Shown here one piece after another: positions 45,900 through 53,536 of a stretch of 56,514 nucleotides of DNA. The stretch is from positions 1 to 56,514 of the forward strand of contig NZ_JABULX010000027.1 of NCBI RefSeq assembly GCF_013328345.1, in the 5' to 3' direction. Position 1 is the stretch's first letter. Each line of letters starts with the position of its first letter. Under the pieces are notes generated by a model. That model did no database searches. It had not been told where the DNA came from and saw only the letters and a list, made by a program, of their open reading frames with translations. Position numbers and translations under genes: made by a program. The DNA is from Marinifaba aquimaris (lineage in GTDB: Bacteria > Pseudomonadota > Gammaproteobacteria > Enterobacterales > Alteromonadaceae).

Positions 45900-46460
45900 T
45901 TAGAAGTTGTAGTGGGCTTGAATAGAATAAAACTCCATATCGGCATCAAGATCAGCAGTCGATTGTCTTAAAGCAAACGTCCAACTATCATCAAATTGAT
46001 ACTTAATACCAACACCGTAAAATAAACTGGAATCTTGGCCGTCTTCTAGCGACTCTTCATCGTCACCATTTGTGTTGGAATAGCTTAAGTTTTTCGCTTC
46101 ATCAACTTCAACATCAACAGTCATACCGCCAAACTCTACAAAAATACTGATGTCATCGGTGACAGGGTAACTGCCAATGGCACTTAGGCTTATACCATGA
46201 CCTTCAATGCCTAAATCTTGATGATCGCCTATGTTAAACAACGACATTTCAGTACTTAAGTAAGGTGAAAACGTATAGCCACCCAACACAGAAAAGCCAA
46301 TCTCGTCAGATGAAACACCGCTTTCATCCGCACTTACGCTCGATAAACCAAAACCGGCATAAAAGCCTGTTTTACCTTCAGTAGCATCTTCTTTAGCTTG
46401 TACTTGCGCGGTTAATAATAAAGAAGAAGCGAATGCGAGCGCGGTTATTTTTATATTCAT
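45900..46460 (-). CDS. Predicted outer-membrane beta-barrel protein (OmpA-like small barrel)
   Basis: A 186-residue protein with a signal peptide (KITALAFASSLLLTAQVQA). The mature part reads as an eight-strand opacity-type barrel: KTGFYAGFGLSSV, EIGFSVLGGYTFSPYLSTEM, GISLSAIGSYPVTDDISIFVEFG, SLFYGVGIKYQF and the terminal YSIQAHYNF with final Phe. The ATG at 46460 is chosen over a TTG two codons earlier. Function is unknown. Confidence 0.8.
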   Translation of the reverse strand: MNIKITALAFASSLLLTAQVQAKEDATEGKTGFYAGFGLSSVSADESGVSSDEIGFSVLGGYTFSPYLSTEMSLFNIGDHQDLGIEGHGISLSAIGSYPVTDDISIFVEFGGMTVDVEVDEAKNLSYSNTNGDDEESLEDGQDSSLFYGVGIKYQFDDSWTFALRQSTADLDADMEFYSIQAHYNF

Positions 46461-46663
46461 AATCAAAGAAGGACCTTTATTTTTATCTAGCCCTCAACCT
46501 TATCGAACTGTGACACAATGTGCCACTTAACATCAGGTTCACCAATGCGATATTACAAGAGTAGGGAGGGAAATAAGCACTAAAAGTGTTGCTTAAATAG
46601 TGGCAATACCCACAGGTAAACTGGCCAAGGTAGTTTATTCAAATCTCCGTTTAGAGTGGCCTG

Positions 46664-47407
46664 TTAAACACGCCTGCCGGTTGATAAAAAGTGAGCCCAA
46701 TCACTGCGGTTGCGCTTTTTACTTTCTTTTACTGCACGCTCAAAGTCATAGGGAACGTTAATATGCTGTACAACCCATCCCAAAGCCGATTTTTCAACAA
46801 TTGAATACGCCGCGTAGTGATTAAAATTTTCCATAGAGTGAACCACGGGCTCTTCATCTGTATAGGCTTGAAGACCAACACTACCCGGGTTTACAACAAG
46901 TTGGCCGCTACTCAAGTGTACTGCTCTTGGAGTGTGTGTATGGCCACAACAAATGAGTTTAGATTGCTGACCAGCGAGTAAATTGATTATTTCGTTATCT
47001 GATCGCAGTTGCGCATAACCTTTACTGACATCCTCTAGCAGATAAACTAAATCGTCTTCAGGTGTGCCATGACACAAATAAACCTCTTCATTAACCTGCA
47101 TATCAAAAGGTAAAGATTTCATCCATGCCAAAGGTTGAGTGCCTAAATCGTCTAAAATAAATTGCAGGGTAGGGTTGGATGCAATCTCTTCATCCGTTGA
47201 CTGATAAATTTGACGATCTTGATTGCCTGAAATAGTGACAAAATCATGTTCCATTAGCATTTCAAAAGTGGCTCTAGGTGCAATAGGGCCATAGAGAATA
47301 TCGCCAAGGTTAGCCTTTAAGTCGACATTGCGATTAGCTAAATCTTTAATGACGGCATCAAGCGCAAACACATTACTGTGGATATCTGATAATAAAGCAA
47401 TTCTCAT
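46664..47407 (-). CDS. Calcineurin-like metallophosphoesterase
   Basis: A 247-residue phosphoesterase of the YfcE/MJ0936-like branch. Motifs in order: LSDIHSN (6-12), NLGDILYGP (about 38-46), SGNQDR (about 59-64, where GNHD is more usual), CHGTPEDD and CGHTHTP. The Gln in place of the common His of the third motif occurs in part of this branch but is worth noting, as that His usually helps catalysis. The substrate is unknown. The gene is single. Confidence 0.85.
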   Translation of the reverse strand: MRIALLSDIHSNVFALDAVIKDLANRNVDLKANLGDILYGPIAPRATFEMLMEHDFVTISGNQDRQIYQSTDEEIASNPTLQFILDDLGTQPLAWMKSLPFDMQVNEEVYLCHGTPEDDLVYLLEDVSKGYAQLRSDNEIINLLAGQQSKLICCGHTHTPRAVHLSSGQLVVNPGSVGLQAYTDEEPVVHSMENFNHYAAYSIVEKSALGWVVQHINVPYDFERAVKESKKRNRSDWAHFLSTGRRV

Positions 47408-47533
47408 AAAATACTCTTAAGGTGATGTTTGACAAGTGGGATAAAAGACCTGTCTTTTAGTTAGTGATAAAAAAGCGAATAACCAGTGCTTTGCTTGTTG
47501 GAGTAAGCTGTAAAGGCCTGCATTGATAATAGG

Positions 47534-48145
47534 CTAACCCAAAATTGATTGTAAAAACTGTTGGCCTTGTGCACCTAAAAGCCAAACCAATGCCCCAATA
47601 TTTGCAGTAACGGTTAGCCAATACATGTTTTTGAATGCTCTTTTGCTGGATTTGTGTTTCAGCTTATTTTGTGCATAAAAAGCACCTGGCCAACCACCAA
47701 GCAAACTGAGTAAGTGCAGGTGGCTTTCGGGTGTGCGCCAACGGCCATTTTTAGCAGATGATTTATCAAGCGCATAAACAATAAAAGCGATAAAGCTTGC
47801 CGCAACATACAAATACATTACTTCAATCGGTATTAATTTTAGGTAGGTTACAGTGGCTAAAACAATACAGAAAATAGCAGCAATAAAATAACCAAACTTA
47901 CGTGGTTTTTGATACGCCGCTTTGTTGAGTTTGCGATCGATAACTAAACTTACATTGATAGCTTTGAATTTTCCTCGGGCGTCTTTGGTTTGCTCATATA
48001 TGATTAAGTCTCCTTCAGTAGGTCTTTTAGAACGTTTTTTAAAAGACTTAATATGGACAAAAGCGCTATTGCCACCGCCGTTTGGCTCTACAAAACCAAA
48101 CCCTTTTTTATCATCCCAATTGGTTAATTTTCCCTGATATTTCAA
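47534..48145 (-). CDS. Cold-shock domain plus DUF1294 membrane protein
   Basis: A 203-residue fusion. An N-terminal cold-shock-like nucleic-acid-binding domain (1-66) has KGFGFVEPNGGGNSAFVHI, RNP1-like. Two hydrophobic segments follow (about 83-125), and then the DUF1294 part with RTPESHLHLLSLLGGWPGAFYAQNKLKHKS and a last helix. Function is unknown. It is the last ordinary chromosomal gene before the cassette array on this side. Confidence 0.87.
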   Translation of the reverse strand: MKYQGKLTNWDDKKGFGFVEPNGGGNSAFVHIKSFKKRSKRPTEGDLIIYEQTKDARGKFKAINVSLVIDRKLNKAAYQKPRKFGYFIAAIFCIVLATVTYLKLIPIEVMYLYVAASFIAFIVYALDKSSAKNGRWRTPESHLHLLSLLGGWPGAFYAQNKLKHKSSKRAFKNMYWLTVTANIGALVWLLGAQGQQFLQSILG

Positions 48146-48185
48146 TGCTGACTTCCTGTTAAATAAAATTCGACCTTATCCATTA

Positions 48186-48213
48186 CGTGCTTTCTTTTGC
48201 AGGCTGTTAGGTA
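48186..48213 (-). repeat. Truncated attC remnant at the array end
   Basis: On the minus strand the left core ACCTAAC (RYYYAAC) is intact just at the stop codon of the last cassette gene. Only about 20 more bases follow before GTAATGG, a poor right core. It seems to be a shortened attC marking the array end. Confidence 0.45.
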
Positions 48214-48455
48214 GCGTGTGACAGTAACCTTTGGCACAAGGCCTCTATATTTAGCTTTTTAGCATGAAATTGAGCAACCTCATTTACGGATAGTTTGTAA
48301 ACATTAGGTATATCCATTTTATATGGGCCAGTTGAAACAAGATACACGATAAACATGTCATTTGATTCTTGAGCTTGATATAAAATAGTGCCCCACATTG
48401 GGCGAGCAACTTCTTGGACTCTTATATTTTTGCCCTGATATATAACTACATCCAT
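48207..48455 (-). CDS. Cassette gene, 82 residues, unknown function
   Basis: Small soluble protein (MDVVIYQGKNIRVQEVARP...), with no signal peptide or membrane segment and an amphipathic C-terminal third (VNEVAQFHAKKLNIEALCQRLL). Its ATG lies 10 bases after the right core of the preceding attC and its stop codon overlaps the next core, the tight packing usual for cassette genes. It is the last gene of the array. I do not recognise the family. Confidence 0.65.
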   Translation of the reverse strand: MDVVIYQGKNIRVQEVARPMWGTILYQAQESNDMFIVYLVSTGPYKMDIPNVYKLSVNEVAQFHAKKLNIEALCQRLLSHAT

Positions 48456-48464
48456 GCTTGAGCT

Positions 48465-48542
48465 ATCTAATGCTTGGCTAAAATTAGTGGGGCACGAACC
48501 AAGCCAACCTTTATGCGTCCGCTCTGTATTTACTTGTTAGCT
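48465..48542 (-). repeat. attC site (mutated right core)
   Basis: The left core GCTAACAAG is intact. The AACCAAGCCAACCTTTATGCG arm region is shared with the sites at 55834 and 56240. The right core reads ATTAGAT instead of GTTAGAT, which changes the G at the recombination core. Confidence 0.7.
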
Positions 48543-48546
48543 GTAT

Positions 48547-48828
48547 TTAGCACCTAGGTAGCTCTTCTCGGTTAGGTATATCCATTTTTAATATATTACA
48601 GCCAGTGTTACCTTGAATTTCTTTGTACTTCCCAAACTCTGCCGTATACCAACAACCGCATATAGATGTTGGTTTGGCGAACATATTAGTATCATCAGCA
48701 ATAGTTGGATTTTCTTGCACTATTTTGTCTCCAGAAAAAACAAATGCAAATAAAAACATACTTAATGCAATGAGAAATATTGCAAGAATTGGCACGGCAA
48801 TGTACTTAAACACCAGAGTTTTATTCAT
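48547..48828 (-). CDS. Cassette gene, 93-residue membrane-anchored protein
   Basis: One N-terminal membrane segment (KYIAVPILAIFLIALSMFLFAFVF, about 8-31) anchors a short extracytoplasmic part with four cysteines (CGCWYTAEF, TGCNILK, PRC at the end), likely disulphide-bonded. The ATG lies 3 bases after the right core GTTAACA of the upstream attC. Function is unknown. Confidence 0.65.
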   Translation of the reverse strand: MNKTLVFKYIAVPILAIFLIALSMFLFAFVFSGDKIVQENPTIADDTNMFAKPTSICGCWYTAEFGKYKEIQGNTGCNILKMDIPNREELPRC

Positions 48829-48830
48829 AC

Positions 48831-48922
48831 TGTTAACGCTTTGGCCAAACGGCTATGCAACGTTTGCTATAATGCGCGAAGCGCGAGCAAGCGTTGCGTG
48901 TCTGGTTTGCGCAACTTGCTAT
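48831..48922 (-). repeat. attC site (degenerate left core)
   Basis: The right core GTTAACA is present next to the 93-residue gene. The inner part is strongly self-complementary around GCGCGAAGCGCG. The left core reads TAGCAAG rather than RYYYAAC, so this site may be poorly active. Confidence 0.55.
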
Positions 48923-49470
48923 ATTTTTTTTAATTCAAGCTTATCTAAAATATTATTAGCTTCCAGTTCACTAAAGTTGCCTGATATTTGGTACAAAAAT
49001 TCATCATTCTCTAAAACTATATACAGAGAATCAAATACCGATGTTCCGATAATTCCATATACATCAAAGTGTTTATGTTTAAATTTAATTAATTTATTTT
49101 CGCTATCAATATTATATGCTGAACGGATCAATTGAAATTTATCATTTGGCGAATTTTTTTCATATAGAGCACTAAAAAATGATTTAACTGACATATTGTA
49201 TTTAGTGTGAAGTCCATTTGTCGCTAGTTTGGATGGGATATATGCAACTGAATACTCAAGCCCATTACTATATTTAAAGTGAGTAGTTGGAATACTTCCC
49301 CCTAATGTTTCAATATTAGTAACACTTGTTCGATCTATACAATGATGAATATCAGCTATTGATGCACTGATTTGTTTATTTGTACATACGCTTTTTCTAG
49401 GTATTTCACTAGATGCGGCACAAAGAGTAGGGTATAGCATTAAAGAAAACAGAATATGTTTATGTTTCAT
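48919..49470 (-). CDS. Cassette gene, 183-residue exported protein, unknown function
   Basis: Signal peptide at residues 1-19 (HILFSLMLYPTLCAAS) and a mature part with two cysteines (SVCTNKQ, HHCIDRT) and alternating strand pattern (FKYSNGLEYSVAYIPSKL, YIVLENDEFLYQISGNF). The start ATG directly abuts the TAG of the upstream 105-residue gene, so both sit in one cassette and are translationally coupled. The stop lies within the following attC. I do not recognise the family. Confidence 0.65.
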   Translation of the reverse strand: MKHKHILFSLMLYPTLCAASSEIPRKSVCTNKQISASIADIHHCIDRTSVTNIETLGGSIPTTHFKYSNGLEYSVAYIPSKLATNGLHTKYNMSVKSFFSALYEKNSPNDKFQLIRSAYNIDSENKLIKFKHKHFDVYGIIGTSVFDSLYIVLENDEFLYQISGNFSELEANNILDKLELKKI

Positions 49471-49788
49471 CTATATACCCAGCCCTGCTAGTTGAAGTCT
49501 GCGCTGATATTGTGCCTCTCTCACTCTAGCACAAGTGTATGATTGTTTATCAGAAAATTGCTCAAGAACTCTTTTAGACATATTAGTAGCAACCCAACTT
49601 ATAGTTGCTTTACCACCTGTTGGCCTAGGAACCCAACTAAACGCATCGGAGCAAGTATTTATTTCTTTCAATAGCTCCCCAAATACCTCTGCGACCTGCT
49701 TATTTACATCTCCATTAAATTGAGTATTAATGCCTGCAAATTTATATAATCCATTTATTGCTTGTTTTACTTTTTGTTTATCATCCAT
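49471..49788 (-). CDS. Cassette gene, 105-residue soluble protein, unknown function
   Basis: Starts at ATG 49788 behind a strong AAGGAGA ribosome site; an open frame continues upstream through the attC to 49902 but has no such support. The protein is helical at the N-terminus (DDKQKVKQAINGLYKF), has a central WVPRPTGGKATISWVATNM segment and a basic C-terminus with CARVREAQYQRRLQL. It is followed without spacing by the exported 183-residue protein. Confidence 0.65.
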   Translation of the reverse strand: MDDKQKVKQAINGLYKFAGINTQFNGDVNKQVAEVFGELLKEINTCSDAFSWVPRPTGGKATISWVATNMSKRVLEQFSDKQSYTCARVREAQYQRRLQLAGLGI

Positions 49789-49816
49789 AGTTTTCTCCTT
49801 AAATTGCTGGATAAAA

Positions 49817-49888
49817 ATATAACGCCGTGCTTTGCGGCTGGTTTGAAGCGCAGCGGAAAAACAGTCCGATAATAGCGCCTTGTTAGCA
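49817..49888 (-). repeat. attC site between the KAP cassette and the two-gene cassette
   Basis: A 72-bp element. Left core TGCTAAC-AAGGCGC and right core GCCGTGC...GTTATAT are present, with complementary inner GCGCAGCGG / CCGCTGCGC type pairing. Length and structure are those of a short attC. Confidence 0.75.
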
Positions 49889-49895
49889 ATTGTGA

Positions 49896-52019
49896 CTACC
49901 ATCGTTCTCCTAGCTGTCCATCTCTGAGGTAGTATTTTTTCCCATCAAGAATACTTTTAAGTACTGCTTGAATGTGGATAGGTTGGGTCGTCACATCTAT
50001 TTTTTCTGCTTGTTCTCTAAGATTTTCTAAATCCATAACATCACCAAAAGTTTGTTCATCAATCTGAACATAAGGGCCATTGGTAGAATCACTGCCAGAG
50101 TTACCAATTATTTCGGCCACTCTAATTACGCCATTCTCACTATTCATGACTGCATCCATAAATTCAGATGTTTTATCTTTTGAGCTTCTCTTTAACTCAT
50201 AGAAAACGTGTGACTCAAGATGATTGTTAATATGCGTTCCATTAGAAAGAGATTTAATAGCCATCTTTTGATAGCCAACCTCAAGCTCAGCCAGCTGTTC
50301 TTCAGAGACCCATGGTTCATCATAGCTTTCTCCGTGGAGCTGACCTCGAATCTTGTACAAAACGTCTGCAGCCAAAGGTGCGCTTTCTTCTCTTACAACA
50401 AGATTATTAATCAGTGTATATTTATCGTCACTCTCAGAGATCACCTTATTTGTAAGCCAATTCATTTGGCGATAAAGATCCTTAGACATAAAGCCATAAT
50501 TACTTTCTAGAGACGATATTAGCTTTTCAGAGTTGAGAAGTGCGTTATAAATGCTAATCAATATATCAAAGCTATTGCCTCCGCATTCTTTTGCATAATT
50601 CGTCATCATTTCAAAGAATCGATCATCGGCGTCTTCAGAAATCACTTTTTCAAGAAATTCTGCTCTGTCAATTTCTCCAGAGATAAAGTCAAGAATCTCC
50701 TGATCTGAAAGGTATCCTATTGGTGTTTTGTAGTGAAATGCAACGTGAAGCCTTTGAGGGGCAGACACTCGACCGGCGGAATCTGTATCGGAAACTCCAT
50801 AATGAGAATACCCTCCCGAATCCAGAAGCGGAAAGGTATCACCGATAAGCCCCTCTAGTAATTTACGATCTCTTTCGCTAAATACTTTGAGGATACAAGC
50901 TCGTTCATCCTTAAACGACTCAACTACCTCTTCTGGCTTATCCATCATAAGACCGTCATTGGAAAATCTTTTTCCGATGTAAGCTTCAGGCGAGTTCTTG
51001 ATATGCTCGTATAAAGAATTGGCTTTAGTAGCAATTATCGATAACGAGAAAAGGTCTGAAAAACAAACCTGGCCTTCTACCTGCTCCAGCACAAACCTCA
51101 AGTGATTAAAAAATCTTTTTAGCTCTCTAGGGTTTTTGATTAAATGTTTGAAATAATTATGATAGATCCAGCTTAACCTATCTTGGTCACTTTCAAATCT
51201 ATCAGTTAGGTTTTTATCGCTTAAGTTTTTCAACTCAACATTTGCAAGCTCATTCATACCTCGTTCTGAAATTACAGGTAGAGGCACCCTAAGCTGTATT
51301 ACCTTGTTGATGTATTCAGAGGCATTTACTATGTTGTTCTTATCTAAAACAGAGATAAGATAGTTTGAATCAAACGCCAATAGAAACGATGTGCCAGAAA
51401 AGTCTGCTACAGCCTTAACAAGACGCAGGACTTGGAATGTTTCAGATGGTGTCAACCTATCAATATCATCAATAACGACAACTATTGGTGTTTTTATTTT
51501 TTCTATCGCAGATACAACCTTCTTCTTTTTTCCCAATAAATCAAGTTTTTTCAGCTCTGCAATCTTCTTTGTTGAATTTCCAAACTTAGAAAATACTTTT
51601 TCAACAATTGATGCCCAAGGCTCCGCACCAGGAACTAGCTTAGCGACGCTAAAGAGGCTTGAATATGCAATTAACTCCTTGGAGGCTTTTAGAGCTACCT
51701 CAGAATTATCTTTAATATTTAGCTGTGATGAAAATTGAAGCAAGAAATCCTGAATTAACGACTCTGGCTTGCCAGCCAACCAAGGGTTATATTCAATAAT
51801 AATTGGTGCAGATTCTTTTTCATTTAAAGCGCCTTTGACAAGGTTTATTACTGACGTTTTTCCATAACCCCATTCCCCTTCCAAAGAAACTGTTAAACAA
51901 TCATCATCATGATTCAATAGAAGTACATTTGCTAAATGGTTGGCAAAGTCGAGTCTATTTAGTAAATCAGGGTCATTGGGACCACCCTGTATCGGTTGGT
52001 CGTTATGGTACTTTCCCAT
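49896..52019 (-). CDS. KAP family P-loop NTPase
   Basis: A 707-residue protein filling a 2.1-kb cassette. N-terminal DRLDFA-like motif NRLDFANHLANVL, Walker A GEWGYGKTS (48-56), then IIIEYNPWLAGKPESLIQDFL, Walker B VVVIDDIDRL (180-189), sensor region FLLAFDSNYL and a helical C-terminal half from about 290. The usual membrane insertion of many KAP proteins is not evident, so it may be soluble. Family knowledge: KAP members include PifA, the F-plasmid factor that excludes phage T7. An antiphage role is therefore plausible but unproven. It is unusually large for a cassette. Confidence 0.85.
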   Translation of the reverse strand: MGKYHNDQPIQGGPNDPDLLNRLDFANHLANVLLLNHDDDCLTVSLEGEWGYGKTSVINLVKGALNEKESAPIIIEYNPWLAGKPESLIQDFLLQFSSQLNIKDNSEVALKASKELIAYSSLFSVAKLVPGAEPWASIVEKVFSKFGNSTKKIAELKKLDLLGKKKKVVSAIEKIKTPIVVVIDDIDRLTPSETFQVLRLVKAVADFSGTSFLLAFDSNYLISVLDKNNIVNASEYINKVIQLRVPLPVISERGMNELANVELKNLSDKNLTDRFESDQDRLSWIYHNYFKHLIKNPRELKRFFNHLRFVLEQVEGQVCFSDLFSLSIIATKANSLYEHIKNSPEAYIGKRFSNDGLMMDKPEEVVESFKDERACILKVFSERDRKLLEGLIGDTFPLLDSGGYSHYGVSDTDSAGRVSAPQRLHVAFHYKTPIGYLSDQEILDFISGEIDRAEFLEKVISEDADDRFFEMMTNYAKECGGNSFDILISIYNALLNSEKLISSLESNYGFMSKDLYRQMNWLTNKVISESDDKYTLINNLVVREESAPLAADVLYKIRGQLHGESYDEPWVSEEQLAELEVGYQKMAIKSLSNGTHINNHLESHVFYELKRSSKDKTSEFMDAVMNSENGVIRVAEIIGNSGSDSTNGPYVQIDEQTFGDVMDLENLREQAEKIDVTTQPIHIQAVLKSILDGKKYYLRDGQLGERW

Positions 52020-52044
52020 TCATAGATCCATTATTTGTGAAGAT

Positions 52045-52113
52045 TGCTAACGCCTGGCTCTGGGGCTGCATGGAGCGCAGCGTAATGCAGCCCCTAGCAG
52101 CCACTTGTTAGAT
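52045..52113 (-). repeat. attC site before the KAP cassette
   Basis: A 69-bp site: left core ATCTAAC-AAGTGGC, right core GCCAGGCGTTAGCA, and a strong inner stem GGGGCTGCAT / ATGCAGCCCC around TACGCTGCGCTCC. It is the best-formed short attC in the window. Confidence 0.85.
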
Positions 52114-52117
52114 TTTG

Positions 52118-53182
52118 TTACTCGCAATCTTGCACTGCAGATACGTAAGCCCAATACTTACTTTGGCCAACGCTGTCTATTTGATTGATCTTAAGCTGAC
52201 AGCCCACTGGCACCGTAGTTACAGCTTGAGCCACGGTGTAATATGGAAATCTAGGTTTATCGGCTCTAATATTCTTTTCAGATGCTAGTTTTATCGTTGT
52301 ATCGAGTAGCTCGTTCACTTTCTTGTTGCCAACACTCGTAATTTTGAACTTAGGGACGAGCAAGCTGGTTTCAGTAGGATAGTGTCCGATATATAGCCAC
52401 CCTAGACCTTCACTTTCTACTTCTTCTTGTCTCGGTAATACGTAACCCAAAACTGAAGGTTTAATAGTTACGTCTTCATCTGAATGCAGGAGTATTTGTA
52501 TTTTTTGCATACTTTGCACGGCATTGATAACGGCATCAGTATCAAGAGTGTCGGTAAACCCAGGAAGAATGATTTCTGACAATTTTCCGTTTATACCGAT
52601 TCTTTTGAATGTAATTGAACCAGTTAAATTACTCGTTTCAGCAGACGCTGCCAAACCAGATATATCGGCCAAATCTATACCAGCTTTTGCGTTATATATT
52701 TTTGCAACTATTTTGGCGCCCACACCTATTTGATACCTTGCAGCATCTAAACCATCATCATCTGGACTTCCCATCCAAGTATGCTTAGACCATAACATGG
52801 TGACCTCATAGGACTGCCCCTCAACACTCAGGCTACTTGTTAAAATCTGCCCCTTCGTTGAACCGCTTAGGCTTCTGACATAAGTTTCAGAATCACTATT
52901 TGAAAGAAGATCTAAATGACATCTAGTTGAACTTTTAAATTTCTTACCGTTAACAGTCACTTCATTTGCTTCACTTGCTGACTCACAAGTTGCAAAATTA
53001 TCAAGTAATCCCTTTGCTCCTGAAGCACCTTGCCATGCAGTATGAGCTGGCATCGGTGTTTCATTAGCATAATAAATACTTGTTTCTTCAGTAGCGACGG
53101 GGCGGTTTGGTTCATTTATATTGAGGGGGTTTGTGGTGCACCCTGCTAAACCAAGCAGGCATAAGATATATAACTTTTTCAT
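52118..53182 (-). CDS. Cassette gene, 354-residue lipoprotein, unknown function
   Basis: A lipoprotein signal with lipobox LAGC (cysteine at 15) is followed by a Asn/Pro/Glu-rich linker. The mature part has paired cysteines near residues 67 and 88 (NFATCES, STRCHLDL) and a C-terminal pair (PVGCQLK, VQDCE at the end). Strand-rich segments suggest a beta-sandwich or barrel-like fold. GGGAGA precedes the ATG. The upstream attC is broken by an insertion sequence, so expression from the cassette promoter may be cut off. No family is recognised. Confidence 0.72.
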   Translation of the reverse strand: MKKLYILCLLGLAGCTTNPLNINEPNRPVATEETSIYYANETPMPAHTAWQGASGAKGLLDNFATCESASEANEVTVNGKKFKSSTRCHLDLLSNSDSETYVRSLSGSTKGQILTSSLSVEGQSYEVTMLWSKHTWMGSPDDDGLDAARYQIGVGAKIVAKIYNAKAGIDLADISGLAASAETSNLTGSITFKRIGINGKLSEIILPGFTDTLDTDAVINAVQSMQKIQILLHSDEDVTIKPSVLGYVLPRQEEVESEGLGWLYIGHYPTETSLLVPKFKITSVGNKKVNELLDTTIKLASEKNIRADKPRFPYYTVAQAVTTVPVGCQLKINQIDSVGQSKYWAYVSAVQDCE

Positions 53183-53210
53183 CCAGTTTCTCCCTTTATC
53201 TGATTAAAAA

Positions 53211-53262
53211 TCTAACGCCCTAATAACGGGCTTAAAAAGTTTGGCTAAAAAAGCGAGGTACG
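53211..53262 (-). repeat. attC site, first part (split by an IS)
   Basis: TCTAACGCCC begins the right-core side, and the segment runs through AAGTTTGGCT to GCGAGGTACG, where the insertion sequence starts. The other part, with the left core (TTATAAC-AAAGC on the minus strand), lies at 54630-54677. GCGAGGTACG recurs in the loop of the attC at 56240. Confidence 0.7.
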
Positions 53263-53276
53263 TATATGGACTCCCC

Positions 53277-53536
53277 GAGTAAAGCAAGCCTGTTTAATTA
53301 AATTCAAAGTGTGTATAGCAAGTTCACGTATATTCGGCTTTTTAGTGGGGCGCTACCCCAAGCCTTAATGGTTTTATCCACCGTTCAAGACTCCTTAACG
53401 AACGAAAGGTATCAAATCTACCGACGTCCCTCACAGGTTTTGTCTTGCGTGCTCTTAGCAACACTTTTTCATTAGTTTCACATACTTGCGTTTACAAGGC
53501 TACCACCTTGCCTTTATTTCCCCTTATCAAATCTCA
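53277..53536 (-). ncRNA. Candidate guide (bridge/seek) RNA region of the IS
   Basis: The 260 bases after the transposase stop have no gene and hold small hairpins: CAAGG/CCTTG (53495-53510) and TGGGG/CCCCA (53346-53360). Family knowledge: IS110 and IS1111 elements encode a structured RNA in a noncoding end that directs target choice, in IS1111 members downstream of the transposase. The RNA boundaries and guide loops are not determined here. Confidence 0.45.

Noticed and set aside
48150-48206. A full attC closing the last cassette
   Set aside because: Only the left core and about 20 bases are recognisable; the right core and the second arm are missing, so it is listed as a remnant only.
48623-49135. 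A 170-codon plus-strand frame across two cassettes
   Set aside because: It crosses an attC site and lies antisense to two better supported cassette genes; no ribosome site.
49789-49902. Upstream extension of the 105-residue cassette gene through the attC
   Set aside because: AAGGAGA directly before ATG 49788 fixes the start; the extension would be coded by attC sequence.
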